Shown: positions 27,166-36,601, counted from the first letter of the stretch. The stretch is DNA of 64,000 nucleotides from AP-15 sp963701815 (GCA_963701815.1 CAVPBN010000041.1:1-64000), one strand, 5' to 3'. Numbers and translations are program-made. The notes: generated by a model not told the origin, from the sequence alone.

Positions 27166-29082
27166 ATGGACAAGAAGATCCACATCAACTTTTGGTACGT
27201 CATCGTCGCGGTTCTCGGGATGCTGTGGGTCCAGAGCCTCTATCTGCAAAGCACCGAACGCACGCCGATCCCCTACAGCCGCTTCCAGACCCTGCTCGCT
27301 CAAGGCAAAGTGGCCGAGGTGGCAATCGCCGCCAATTACATCAGCGGCTCTCTGAAGCAGGCGGAGCCGGACGGATTGAAGGATTTCATCACCACCCGGG
27401 TCGATCCCGATCTGGCGCAGAGCCTCGACAAACATGGGGTCGTCTACAGCGGGGTGGTCGAAAGCCACCTCATTCGCGACTTGCTGTCATGGGTCCTGCC
27501 CGCGATCATCTTTGTCGGCATCTGGATGTTCGCCATCCGCCGCATGGGTCAGGGCGGGCTCGGCGGCATGATGACGATCGGCAAGAGCCGGGCCAAAGTC
27601 TATGTCGAGAAGGAGACCAAGGTCGCTTTCGCCGATGTCGCCGGGGTCGATGAGGCGAAAGAGGAACTGGTCGAGATCGTCAACTTTCTGAAGGACCCGC
27701 CGCGATACGGGCGGCTCGGCGGGCGGCCGCCAAAGGGCGTGCTGCTGGTCGGCCCGCCCGGGACCGGCAAGACCTTGCTCGCCCGTGCCGTGGCCGGCGA
27801 GGCCGGCGTCCCGTTCTTTTCGATCTCCGGCTCGGAGTTCGTCGAGATGTTCGTCGGCGTCGGCGCCGCGCGGGTCCGCGACCTATTCGATCAGGCTCGC
27901 CAGCACGCGCCGGCAATCATCTTCATCGACGAACTGGATGCGCTCGGCCGCGCCCGCGGGCCCTTCGCCGGCGGCGGGCAGGACGAGAAGGACCAGACCT
28001 TGAACCAGTTGTTGGCGGAGCTCGACGGTTTTGACCCGACGAGCGGCCTGGTGTTGCTCGCCGCCACCAACCGGCCCGAGATCCTCGATCCGGCATTGCT
28101 GCGCGCCGGCCGGTTCGACCGCCAAATTCTCGTCGACCGGCCCGACAGGAGGGGCCGCGAGCAGATCCTGGCGGTCCACCTGAAAAAGGCGAAACTCGGC
28201 CCCGACGTGATGCCGGAGGAAATCGCGGCGCTGACCCCCGGCTTTACCGGCGCGGACCTCGCCAATCTGGTCAACGAGGCGACTTTGCTCGCCACGAGAC
28301 GCAATGCCGACGCGGTGACGATGGCCGACTTTACCAACGCCATCGAGCGCATCGTTGCCGGGCTCGAAAAGCGCAACCGCCTGTTGAACCCGCTGGAGCG
28401 GCGGGTCGTCGCCTATCACGAACTCGGCCACGCCATGGTCGCTTTGGCGTTGCCCGGTACCGACGCCGTGCACAAGGTGTCGATCATCCCGCACGGCGTG
28501 GGGGCCCTCGGCTACACGATCCAACGGCCGACCGAGGACCGCTACCTGATGACCCGCGCCGAACTCGAATACAAGATGTCCGGGCTGCTCGGCGGCCGCG
28601 CTTCCGAAACGCTGGTTTTCGCCGAGGTGTCGACCGGGGCCGCCGACGATCTTGCCCGCGCCACCGACATCGCCCGCGCGATGGTGCTGCGCTACGGCAT
28701 GAGCGAGGCGCTCGGCAACGTCGCCTATGACCGCGACCGCTCGCCATTTCTGCAGCAAACCTTTCCGGCGCCGCCGGAGCGCGTCTACAGCGAAGACACG
28801 GCGAATGTCGTCGATCACGCCGTGCGGGCGCTGATCGACGACGCCTTTGCCCAAGCTACCGCGGTATTGCAGCAAAATCGCGCGCTGCTCGACCGCACCG
28901 CGGCCGCATTGCTCGAAACCGAGACCCTGGCCGAAGCCGATATCGAGCGGCTGAAGCAGGAGATCGTCCCGCTGCCCGCGGCATTGCCCAACTCCGACGG
29001 CGGCGGTGCCCGCGCCGCCGCGCCGCATGCCGCGATCCCGGTTTCGGCGGCGGCCCGGGCCACGCAAAACGATATGCATTGA
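27166..29082 (+). CDS. ftsH: ATP-dependent zinc metalloprotease FtsH
   Basis: A 638-residue membrane protease. Membrane segments at about 8-27 and 107-124 flank a periplasmic domain; the AAA+ domain has Walker A GPPGTGKT at 196-203, Walker B IIFIDELDALG at 251-261 and the second-region-of-homology LLRAGRFDRQ; the zinc site HELGH is at 418-422. It degrades unassembled or damaged membrane proteins and short-lived cytoplasmic proteins. The pore loop is MFVG as usual. The genomic neighbours (ion channel upstream, DUF4157 gene downstream) differ from the usual tilS-ftsH-glmM arrangement, so this may be an additional copy rather than the housekeeping one. Confidence 0.93.
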   Translation: MDKKIHINFWYVIVAVLGMLWVQSLYLQSTERTPIPYSRFQTLLAQGKVAEVAIAANYISGSLKQAEPDGLKDFITTRVDPDLAQSLDKHGVVYSGVVESHLIRDLLSWVLPAIIFVGIWMFAIRRMGQGGLGGMMTIGKSRAKVYVEKETKVAFADVAGVDEAKEELVEIVNFLKDPPRYGRLGGRPPKGVLLVGPPGTGKTLLARAVAGEAGVPFFSISGSEFVEMFVGVGAARVRDLFDQARQHAPAIIFIDELDALGRARGPFAGGGQDEKDQTLNQLLAELDGFDPTSGLVLLAATNRPEILDPALLRAGRFDRQILVDRPDRRGREQILAVHLKKAKLGPDVMPEEIAALTPGFTGADLANLVNEATLLATRRNADAVTMADFTNAIERIVAGLEKRNRLLNPLERRVVAYHELGHAMVALALPGTDAVHKVSIIPHGVGALGYTIQRPTEDRYLMTRAELEYKMSGLLGGRASETLVFAEVSTGAADDLARATDIARAMVLRYGMSEALGNVAYDRDRSPFLQQTFPAPPERVYSEDTANVVDHAVRALIDDAFAQATAVLQQNRALLDRTAAALLETETLAEADIERLKQEIVPLPAALPNSDGGGARAAAPHAAIPVSAAARATQNDMH

Positions 29083-29163
29083 ACCCCCTTTCCGATTATG
29101 TGAGCGGTGAAGCGCAAACGTCCCGCGCCCTCAGGCGGACATGTCGTTCAGGAGGCTGCAACC

Positions 29164-31234
29164 ATGTTTGCCCCGCCCGCAGCAAAGCAATCGGCGGTCA
29201 ATCCGGCGCCCGCGCACCAGCAGCGCATCGGCAAGCGGGGGATGCTTCGGCTGCCGGCTCAACGCGCGACCGCGGTTCGGCGCGAGCCGGAATTGCCGGA
29301 GAAGGAGAATGCCGGCGCGCGCGGGGCGGCCCACCCCGCAGCGCCGTCGTGGGATTTCAGCAAAATCCCGGTCTTTTCTCTCGGTTGCGCGGCGCGGGCG
29401 CAAAACCCGCCTCCGCGTCCTCCCGGCGCCGTTCAAGCAAAACTTAAAATCGACGCTGCCGACGATCCGCTCGAACATCAGGCGGACCGCGCCGCGGACC
29501 AGGTGATGCGGACGCCTGAGCCGCGGCCCCGGCGCGTTTGCGCCTGCGGCGGAGAGTGCCCAGAATGTCAGGCGGAGAAACCGGCCCAGGGGCCTGCACG
29601 CTTGCAGACAAATAATGTCGGGGCCGGCGCTCTGGGATCGAACGCAGCGCCGCCGCTCGTCCACGAGGTATTGCGCTCGCCCGGCCAGCCCCTCGATGCC
29701 GCGACACGCGCCTTTATGGAGCCCCGTTTCGGTCACGACTTCAGCCGTGTCCGGGTGCACACCGATGCGACGGCGGCGGCGTCCGCCGATGCGGTCCATG
29801 CGCGCGCCTACGCCGTGGGGTCGAATGTGGCATTCGCGCGCCAACGAGTATGCGCCGGCCAACGCGCGGGGACGCAAACTCCTGGCGCACGAGCTGGCGC
29901 ATACGCTTCAGCAGCAGCGCGCGCCGGGCTCGCCGTTCTCGCCCGCCGCGATCGGTCTGTCGCGGACACCGGCCGACGACGAACGCGCCAAGGCCGTCGC
30001 GGAGGCAGAGGCCGCCGCTGCCCGGATCGACCGCGAATTGGCCGACGTCGACAACGACGATGAGCGGGACACGAAACCGACCGCACGGCCGAACAAGGCC
30101 TCGTCGAGGTTTTCGCCGGGTGGCTTCACGGACGAGGAGGCCGACGCGCTTTCCCGCGAAGCGGAGAACCGGGTCAAACTGGGCTCGATGGCGCTCGCGC
30201 TCGCGGAGAAACAGGCCCGAAGGCGCGAGTTCTGGGACGGCAATCCGTCCTACAACAGCGCCGACGTCAAGGAAGCGTTCGACCTCGACCTCTACTGGGA
30301 CCCGAAGGAGGAAGGGTTCATTCGACAACCTTATGTGAGCAAGTCGGAGGATGTGGTCCTCGCCGATCCGGAAGCCCGCCGTCTTTACAACGACCACTTG
30401 TTTGATCTCACCGAAAACAAGCCGGTTACGGAATCCCGGTTCAGGAGGGCCGTCCACTTCGTGTGCGAGCACACCGAACCGTGTTCGGGCAACATCGAGC
30501 AATTTCGCCGAGACCGCGACAGCGGCATGTCCCGCGATGAGGCATTGAACCGCGGGATGGCCAGGCTCACCGTTTTCGCGGAGACGATGGCGCTGCCGGG
30601 ACCGGGCCCGAGCGGGCCGATCGAGATCGGCCCGGGCGGCGGCGGAGCCGGCGGCACGCCGTTCAACGTGCCTGCGACCGAAGGCGCCGGACTGGGCGGC
30701 GAGGAAAGGCCGGCGGCGCCGACCTCCAAACCCCTGTTGACGACCGGCCCAAAATCCGGGGGGCCGCCGCAAGGCAAAGTCGCGCCCGTGGAACCCGCCG
30801 TTGCCGAGCCGACGGCGCTGTCGGAACCGCAAAAGGCAACAGAGCTCGAGCCGACAAAACAGGAACCGGGGGTCGAGGCGAAGGCCGCCTCCGAGAACGG
30901 CCCCTACGCGAATATCACCGATGGAACAAAGGTGGAGCCGGGTAGAGCTTTTCAGCCCCAGCAAAAGGTCAAGATTCTCGCAGAAAATGCGAGAAGGAAT
31001 GGAGGCGTGCTTCGTTCCGACAATCCGGCTGATCCCTGGTTCGGTAAGGACCTGGCCCCACCCCCTCGAGGGCCTTTCGAGCCTGGCAAATACCCTGAGG
31101 TCCCGGACAATCAGGCCCAGGTCGATCACATAGTCTCCAGGATAGGGCCTGACGGAAAGCCCCTTGGTTCGAACTCCTACGACAATGCCCAAGTCGTGTC
31201 TGCAGAGTACAACAATGCGAAAAGTAACAAATAA
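29164..31234 (+). CDS. DUF4157 protein with C-terminal nuclease-like domain, candidate polymorphic toxin (frameshifted)
   Basis: About 689 residues. ATG 29164 follows a perfect AGGAGG (29150-29155), which decides the start. Residues 1-90 are a basic leader; a cysteine cluster VCACGGECPECQAE follows. The DUF4157 domain reads LRSPGQPLDAATRAFMEPRF and GHDFSRVRVHTDATAA, and after an extra base near 29842 it continues NEYAPANARGRKLLAHELAHT with the HExxH zinc motif. DUF4157 is linked to contractile injection system effectors and similar toxins. A Pro/Gly/Glu-rich middle part leads to a C-terminus with QAQVDHIVSRIGPDGKPLG and NSYDNAQVVSAEYNNAKSNK, resembling HNH-type nuclease toxin tips (DHI, then N and K residues). 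No secretion apparatus genes are near. The toxin assignment is inference. Confidence 0.8.
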
Positions 31235-31267
31235 TAGATTAGGCATGGTTCCGATGATAATGGCGCC

Positions 31268-31963
31268 ATGACGACAAACTCGGAATACCCTAGAGCAAGT
31301 GTTTTAAGGCGCGGGGTTATTTTGAGATCCACAGTGAATGCGATTATGGTCGCCAAAGAACCGGATTTTGCACGATTTTTGAGTTGGGATGGAAAGAACT
31401 ACGTTCTCAACAACGCAGACGGCACCTATGGAGCAATCACCTTCGTAGGCGCCGGTGTCGTCGGCGTGTTCTTTGACTCGGAAAGCAGCCGCAACCCGTA
31501 TGTTTCGAACGGGCGCTACGACATTGATGCGTACTTTCGGGGCATGCCGTCGCCACTGCGCTCGATAGCCGAGACTCGGACCCTTAGATACAACCGCCAG
31601 GTTTATCGAGGAGAAACCGTTCCAATGGTAACGGCTGCATTTTGGAGCGAGGGAGACTATCTGACTGCCGCATTTCCCTGGCCGGATGTGTTCCGTAACG
31701 GTGCGCACATCGTACGCGTCGAGCTGCTGGAGGACGCAGAAGCGGCATTGCAAGAGTGGCAGGATAGTTACCAGTGCTCACCGGACGAACTCGCCTTTGC
31801 ATGCTCGCTGTTCTATCGCCGGACGGCTGATCCATCGACGCCTCTGGTTCTGAGCGCGTCGGAAGTTGAATGGCTGCAGGGCCTCGCGAAGGATTTAAAG
31901 GCTTTCGCAGACTGTCTGAACGCGCTGGAGCCATTGGAAATTCTGCCGCCGCGTTGCCGCTGA
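31268..31963 (+). CDS. Unrecognised protein, candidate immunity partner of the DUF4157 toxin
   Basis: A 231-residue protein (MTTNSEYPRASVLRRGVILR) that I do not recognise. It is soluble, with no signal peptide, mixed beta-strand pattern and acidic patches such as EDAEAALQEWQDSYQCSPDE. It starts 33 bp after the end of the nuclease-like C-terminus on the same strand. In polymorphic toxin systems, the gene straight after the toxin tip normally encodes the immunity protein, and both the toxin tip and this gene have lower GC than the DUF4157 part upstream. Position, size and solubility fit immunity; there is no direct sequence evidence. Confidence 0.6.
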   Translation: MTTNSEYPRASVLRRGVILRSTVNAIMVAKEPDFARFLSWDGKNYVLNNADGTYGAITFVGAGVVGVFFDSESSRNPYVSNGRYDIDAYFRGMPSPLRSIAETRTLRYNRQVYRGETVPMVTAAFWSEGDYLTAAFPWPDVFRNGAHIVRVELLEDAEAALQEWQDSYQCSPDELAFACSLFYRRTADPSTPLVLSASEVEWLQGLAKDLKAFADCLNALEPLEILPPRCR

Positions 31964-32172
31964 AGGGCCAACAGAAATTCGTCCGATGCAGCGACGTTTC
32001 GAGGGAGCGAGCGCCGCCCCGCTCTCCAACCCCGCTGCGGTCGCCGTCCTTATTCGTTCGATTAAACTCGCTCGGCGAGAGCTCTGGAAATCCCAGGCCC
32101 TCGCCGAGCCTCACGCGACCGGCAACGTCTAACTTGCCCTTCTTAGGTCTATGGTCAACGACACGCTTTCGG

Positions 32173-33582
32173 TCAGACGCTGTAATACATCTGGAACTCG
32201 ATCGGGTGCGGCGTGTGCTCGAAGGCGTACACCTCTTCCCACTTCAGCTCGATATAGGCTTCGAGCTGCTCGCGGGTGAACACGTCGCCCTTCAGCAGGA
32301 AGGCGTGGTCGGCGGCCAGCTCGCCGAGGGCCTGGCGCAGCGAGCCGCACACGGTCGGAATGTCCTTCAATTCCTCCGGCGGCAGATCGTAGAGGTTCTT
32401 GTCCATCGGGTCGCCCGGATGGATCTTGTTCTGGATGCCGTCGAGCCCGGCCATCAGCATTGCGGCAAAGCCGAGATACGGGTTGGCCGCCGGGTCGGGA
32501 TAGCGCACCTCGACCCGCTTGCCCTTGGGGCTGGCGACATACGGGATGCGGCACGACGCCGAGCGGTTGCGCGACGAATAGGCGAGCAGCACCGGCGCTT
32601 CGAAACCCGGGATCAGCCGCTTGTAGCTGTTGGTCGTCGGGTTGGTGAAGGCGTTGATCGCCTTGGCGTGTTTGATGATCCCGCCGATGTAGAACAGCGC
32701 GGTTTCGGACAGATCGGCATAAAGATTGCCGGCAAAGGTCGGCCGCTCGTTCTTAAAGAGCGATTGGTGGACATGCATGCCCGAGCCGTTGTCGCCCTTG
32801 ATCGGCTTTGGCATGAAGGTCACGGTCTTGCCGTACTGATTGGCGACATTATGCGCGACGTATTTGTAGATCTGCAGATTGTCGGCGGTGCGGACCAGCG
32901 TCGAAAAGAGGAAGCCCAGTTCGGCCTGCGACGGCGCCACCTCGTGGTGATGCTTTTCGACCTTGAGCCCCATATCGTTCATCACCGACAGCATCTCGGC
33001 CCGGATGTCGCTTTGACCGTCCACCGGCGGCACCGGAAAATAGCCGCCCTTGATCGGCGGCCGATGGCCGCTGTTGCCGTCCTCGTATTTTTTGGCGCTG
33101 ACGTAGGGGCCCTCCTCGCTGTCGATCTCGTACATCGCCCCTTGCATCGTGCTGGCATAGCGCACGTCGTCGAAGATAAAGAATTCGGCCTCGGGGCCAA
33201 AAAATGCCTGATCGCCGATGCCGGTCGAAACCAGGTATTTCTCCGCCTTCTTGGCGGTCGACCGCGGATCGCGGTGATAGGGCTGGCCGGTCAGAGGCTC
33301 GTGCACATCGCAAAACACGATCAGCGAGGTCATCGCCGCGAAGGGGTCGAGCACAGCTGTCGCGCAGTCCGGCACCAGCATCATGTCCGAATCGTTGATC
33401 GCCTTCCACCCGGCGATCGACGAGCCGTCGAACATCACCCCCTCGTTCAGGAAATCTTCGGTGATCGTGCGCACGTGATGCGCCAGATGCTGCCACTTGC
33501 CGCGCGGATCGGTAAATCGGAAGTCGACGAATTTGACGTCGTGCTCCTTGATCATATCGAGGACGTTTTGGGCATCAGACAT
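32173..33582 (-). CDS. glnA: Glutamine synthetase, type I
   Basis: A 469-residue GSI-beta enzyme that makes glutamine from glutamate and ammonia. ATG 33582 (MSDAQNVLDMIKEHDVKF) is the conserved start. Motifs in order: DGSSIAGWKAINDSDM, FFGPEAEFFIFDDVRY, EKHHHEVAPSQAELGF, MPKPIKGDNGSGMHVHQSLF (ATP site) and NRSASCRIPYVASPKGKR. The adenylylation Tyr is in NLYDLPPEEL, so activity is likely controlled by GlnE as in enteric bacteria. It lies 332 bp downstream of glnB on the same strand, the usual alphaproteobacterial glnBA order. Confidence 0.97.
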   Translation of the reverse strand: MSDAQNVLDMIKEHDVKFVDFRFTDPRGKWQHLAHHVRTITEDFLNEGVMFDGSSIAGWKAINDSDMMLVPDCATAVLDPFAAMTSLIVFCDVHEPLTGQPYHRDPRSTAKKAEKYLVSTGIGDQAFFGPEAEFFIFDDVRYASTMQGAMYEIDSEEGPYVSAKKYEDGNSGHRPPIKGGYFPVPPVDGQSDIRAEMLSVMNDMGLKVEKHHHEVAPSQAELGFLFSTLVRTADNLQIYKYVAHNVANQYGKTVTFMPKPIKGDNGSGMHVHQSLFKNERPTFAGNLYADLSETALFYIGGIIKHAKAINAFTNPTTNSYKRLIPGFEAPVLLAYSSRNRSASCRIPYVASPKGKRVEVRYPDPAANPYLGFAAMLMAGLDGIQNKIHPGDPMDKNLYDLPPEELKDIPTVCGSLRQALGELAADHAFLLKGDVFTREQLEAYIELKWEEVYAFEHTPHPIEFQMYYSV

Positions 33583-33890
33583 CGTAAGGTTCCGTTGCAC
33601 TGGTTGACGGTGGACTAAGTAGAGCGGCAAAGCTTCGGCCGCCGCCCGCAGGCCGCTGCCCTTTTACCCGGGGACCGGTAGGCGACGTCCAGGCGTCGGC
33701 TGATCGCAGAGCATGAGAACTCCCCTTCACCATTCGCTCGGAAGCCGCAAAGCAAGAGTCGGGCCGATCGAGCGGCCACGCGGCAGCGGGCCGAGACAAC
33801 CGCCGCCGCCGCTGCTCCGGGACCCGATCGCCCGGCTTTTAACACAACCGGAGGGCGGCGACGAGACCCTGCCGCCGACACATGGCCGCA
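33583..33890 (-). other. glnB-glnA intergenic region
   Basis: Part of the 332-bp gap between glnB and glnA. No gene is supported. A purine-rich GGTGAAGGGGAGTTCTCATG at about 33730 looks like a start site but opens only a short frame (MLCDQPTPGRRLPVPG) without similarity. A second, glnA-specific promoter would be expected here; no convincing sigma-54 or -35/-10 match was seen. The ribosome-binding region of glnA is ACGGAACC, 6-13 bases before the ATG, weak. Confidence 0.35.
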
Positions 33891-33914
33891 CCCCGGATGC
33901 CGGGGCAGGGCCCC
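33891..33914 (-). terminator. Overlapping GC hairpins just after glnB
   Basis: CCCCGG-ATG-CCGGGG (33891-33905) overlaps GGGGC-AGG-GCCCC (33902-33914), immediately after the glnB stop. The two hairpins exclude each other. There is no T-run, so it may attenuate or stabilise rather than terminate fully; glnBA cotranscription with partial read-through would fit. Confidence 0.35.
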
Positions 33915-34254
33915 TCAGATGGCGTCGCCGCCGCGCTCGCCGGTTCGGATGCGGATCGCCTCGTCGATCGACGTGACAAAGATCTTGCCGTCGCCGATCC
34001 GGCCGGTATGGGCCGCCTGTTGGATCGACTTCGACCGCACGTTCGACCAGCGAATCCTCCATCACGATCTCGAGTTTGACCTTGGGCAGAAAGTCGACGA
34101 CGTATTCGGCGCCGCGATAGAGTTCGGTGTGGCCCTTCTGGCGGCCGAACCCCTTTGCCTCGGTGACGGTAATGCCGCGGATCCCGACCTCGTGCAGCGC
34201 CTCCTTGACCTCGTCGAGCTTGAAGGGCTTGATGATCGCCTCGATCTTTTTCAT
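33915..34254 (-). CDS. glnB: Nitrogen regulatory protein P-II (frameshifted)
   Basis: A 112-residue PII signal protein once one extra base near 34033 is removed. It senses 2-oxoglutarate, ATP/ADP and, by uridylylation, glutamine. MKKIEAIIKPFKLDEVKEAL is the conserved start; the T-loop KGFGRQKGHTELYRGAEY contains the uridylylation Tyr51; after the correction the C-terminal signature reads HTGRIGDGKIFVTSIDEA and IRIRTGERGGDAI. It is the first gene of a probable glnBA unit with a sigma-54-type promoter upstream. The frameshift in such a key regulator is most likely a sequencing error. Confidence 0.95.
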
Positions 34255-34302
34255 CGGCTTCTGGTCTCTCCCTGCGGAGTCACGCCCCCGGCGCTCGTTC
34301 CG

Positions 34303-34318
34303 AGCATAGACCGTGCCA
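34303..34318 (-). promoter_or_regulatory. Sigma-54 promoter of glnB
   Basis: On the minus strand TGGCACGGTCTATGCT, against the consensus TGGCACR-N4-TTGCW: one mismatch, with the essential GG and GC separated by exactly ten bases. Transcription would start near 34291, leaving about 37 bases before the glnB ATG at 34254. glnB and glnBA are classic NtrC/sigma-54 targets in Alphaproteobacteria. Confidence 0.75.
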
Positions 34319-34390
34319 CCGGTTTGTTCGATAGGGAGGGCGAGCCGCCGCGCTGCACGGCCTGAAATCGAGGCTGGCGAGCCTGCTGTA

Positions 34391-34407
34391 TGCCCAATAT
34401 TTAGGCA
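34391..34407 (-). promoter_or_regulatory. Possible NtrC binding site upstream of glnB
   Basis: TGCCTAAATATTGGGCA on the minus strand has the TGC-N11-GCA spacing of NtrC sites, and lies about 108 bp upstream of the predicted start of transcription, a usual distance. It overlaps the stop codon of the aminotransferase gene. Inner bases match the consensus only partly. Confidence 0.4.
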
Positions 34408-35609
34408 TTCTGCAAACGGTCATCCGGATCGCGCCGGGGCAGATCGCCGAGAAGCGCACCGATGCGCCGCAGCGCCTCGTCGATCGCCGCGAGATTGTTG
34501 GCATAGGAAATCCGCAGATAACCCTCGCCGAGTTCGCCAAAGCTGGTGCCGGCGATCGTCGCGACGCCGGCCTCTTCGAGCAGCCTGCCCTGCAAGGTGC
34601 GGGCATCGAGCCCGGTCCCGGTCACATTCGGAAAGGCGTAGAACGCACCGCCCGGCAGGGCGCAGCGCAGGCCCGGCGCCCGGTTCAGCCCGGCGACGAT
34701 CGCCTCGCGCCGCTCGGCAAAGGCGGCGACCATCCGGCGGACCGGCTCGCGCGGACCGGTCAATGCCGCGATCCCGGCGAACTGGGCGGCGGCGTTGACG
34801 CAGGAGTGGCAATTGATCGCCAATCGCTCGGCCGCGCCGATCAGCGCCTCGGGCCACACGCCATAGCCGATCCGCCACCCGGTCATCGCGTAGGTCTTGC
34901 TCCACCCGTCGAGCAAGATCAGCCGGTCGCGAAGCGACGGGTAGCGCAACAGGCTGACATGCTCGGCGCCGTCATAAAGGATCTCGCCGTAGATCTCGTC
35001 GCTCAGCACCGCGACCTGCGGATGGCGCTCGAGCCCGGCGACGAGCCGGTCGAGCTGATGCCGCGGGACGACACCCCCGGTCGGGTTGGCCGGGCTGTTG
35101 ATGATCAGCAGCCGGGTGCGCGGCGTGATCTTGTCCAACACCTCGTCGGCGTCGAACGAAAAGCCGGCATCTTCGGCAAGCGGCATCGCCACCGGGGTCG
35201 CGCCGGAAAACCGGATGACGCTCTGATAGATCGGAAAGCCCGGGTTCGGGTAGAGGATCTCGACCCCGGGCTCGCCGAACATCAGGATTGCGAAAAACAT
35301 CGTGACCTTGCCGCCGGGGACGACCAGGACCCGGCCCGGCGAAATTTCGGTCCGATGCCGCCGGTAGAGATCGGCCGCCACCGCGGCTCGCAGCTCGGCG
35401 ATGCCGTTGGCCGCGGTGTAGCCGTGATGGCCGTCGGCGAGCGCCTTGCGGCCGGCCTCGACGACATGCTCGGGTGTCGGAAAGTCCGGCTGTCCGATCC
35501 CGAGATTGACGATCGAGCGCCCCTGCGCCGCCAATGCCTGGGCGCGCGCCAGGACCTCGAACGCGGTTTCGGTGCCGAGGACGCCCATGCGCCCGGCCAT
35601 TTTGAGCAT
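34401..35609 (-). CDS. Class I/II pyridoxal-phosphate aminotransferase
   Basis: A 402-residue fold-type I aminotransferase. Start at ATG 35609 (MLKMAGRMGVLGTETAFEVL). The pattern IVNLGIGQPDFPTPEHV, INSPANPTGGVVPRHQL, LSDEIYGEILYDG and the PLP-lysine motif SKTYAMTGWRIGYGVW (Lys near residue 240) place it with aspartate/aromatic aminotransferases; the C-terminal Arg is in LRISYANN. The amino-acid substrate cannot be told. It lies upstream of glnB on the same strand, and its last codons overlap the possible NtrC site, so it is probably a separate transcription unit. Confidence 0.9.
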   Translation of the reverse strand: MLKMAGRMGVLGTETAFEVLARAQALAAQGRSIVNLGIGQPDFPTPEHVVEAGRKALADGHHGYTAANGIAELRAAVAADLYRRHRTEISPGRVLVVPGGKVTMFFAILMFGEPGVEILYPNPGFPIYQSVIRFSGATPVAMPLAEDAGFSFDADEVLDKITPRTRLLIINSPANPTGGVVPRHQLDRLVAGLERHPQVAVLSDEIYGEILYDGAEHVSLLRYPSLRDRLILLDGWSKTYAMTGWRIGYGVWPEALIGAAERLAINCHSCVNAAAQFAGIAALTGPREPVRRMVAAFAERREAIVAGLNRAPGLRCALPGGAFYAFPNVTGTGLDARTLQGRLLEEAGVATIAGTSFGELGEGYLRISYANNLAAIDEALRRIGALLGDLPRRDPDDRLQNA

Positions 35610-35692
35610 TTCGGTTACTCCAATGATGTCCGGCGCGCGCCGCCGGCCCCGCGGCGGCGGCCGGGGCGGCGGCCGGGGCGTCGGGTTGTCGC

Positions 35693-36601
35693 CTATTGCC
35701 GCTGATACTTGACGATGCGGCGCACCCGGCCCCATTCGCCCGGCTGCACCACATAGAGGTCCTTGTGCGAGTCGCACCAGATCCCGTGACAAGAGCGATG
35801 GAGCGGACCGCCCCAGCGAGCCAGCCTTTCGCCGTCGAGGGTCAGGATGCTGACCATGCCGGCATTGTGCTCCGGGATGTAGACGATGTCGTCCGCATCG
35901 ACATAGAAGAAAGCCGGGCCGATCAGCTCGGTCGGCCAGACGGTCAGCAGTTTGCCGCTCTGATCGAAGATCTGCACCCGGTCGTTTTCGCGATCGGCGA
36001 CCAGCAGACGGCCGCGGCGGTCGATCCATACGCCGTGCGGCAGGTTGAATTGTCCGGGCATCTTGCCCGGCTCGCCCCATGAATACAGATGTTCCGCGGC
36101 CGCCGAGAATTTGTGGATTCGGGCGTTGCCGTAACCGTCGCTGATAAAGAACTCGCCGTTCGGGGCAAACGCTATATCGGTCGGCAGGTTGAACGGGCCG
36201 CCGCCATGCGTCACCTTCTGCCACGCCGAGGAGCTGTAGTCGTCTTCGGGCACGCCGGTATCGGAGCGCTGGCCCTTGACGCCGATCGTCTGCACCAGTT
36301 GGCCCTCGGTGGTGAATTTCATGAACTGCCCGTGATATTCGTCGGCGAGCCAGACGAAATTCTGTTCGTCGATGCGGATCGCGTGCGGAAACGAGAACAG
36401 CCCCGCGCCCCAGGACGACAGGAAGTTGCCGTCCCGGTCGAAGATCAGCACCGGGTGCTCCTTGACCCGATTGAAACAGTAGACCCGGTCCTGCGCATCG
36501 ACCGACACGGCGCATGCCCGCATCTCCACCCCCTCGGGGAGGCGGGCCCAATCCTCATTCACCCGGTAGGTGTAGTCGCCGCTGCCAACGATCGGTTCCA
36601 T
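35693..36601 (-). CDS. NHL-repeat beta-propeller protein, peptidyl-hydroxyglycine lyase-like
   Basis: A 302-residue protein of NHL repeats: LFSFPHAIRIDEQNFVWLAD, PFNLPTDIAFAPNGEFFIS, FNLPHGVWIDRRGRLLVADR and GPAFFYVDADDIVYIPEHN. The motifs SDGYGNARIHKF and VADRENDRVQIF are those of the lyase domain of peptidylglycine alpha-amidating enzyme, a calcium/zinc beta-propeller. Bacterial members are common in soil Proteobacteria and their substrates are unknown. No signal peptide is visible. It reads divergently from the enoyl-CoA hydratase gene (103 bp between starts) and sits 83 bp upstream of the aminotransferase. Confidence 0.82.
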   Translation of the reverse strand: MEPIVGSGDYTYRVNEDWARLPEGVEMRACAVSVDAQDRVYCFNRVKEHPVLIFDRDGNFLSSWGAGLFSFPHAIRIDEQNFVWLADEYHGQFMKFTTEGQLVQTIGVKGQRSDTGVPEDDYSSSAWQKVTHGGGPFNLPTDIAFAPNGEFFISDGYGNARIHKFSAAAEHLYSWGEPGKMPGQFNLPHGVWIDRRGRLLVADRENDRVQIFDQSGKLLTVWPTELIGPAFFYVDADDIVYIPEHNAGMVSILTLDGERLARWGGPLHRSCHGIWCDSHKDLYVVQPGEWGRVRRIVKYQRQ

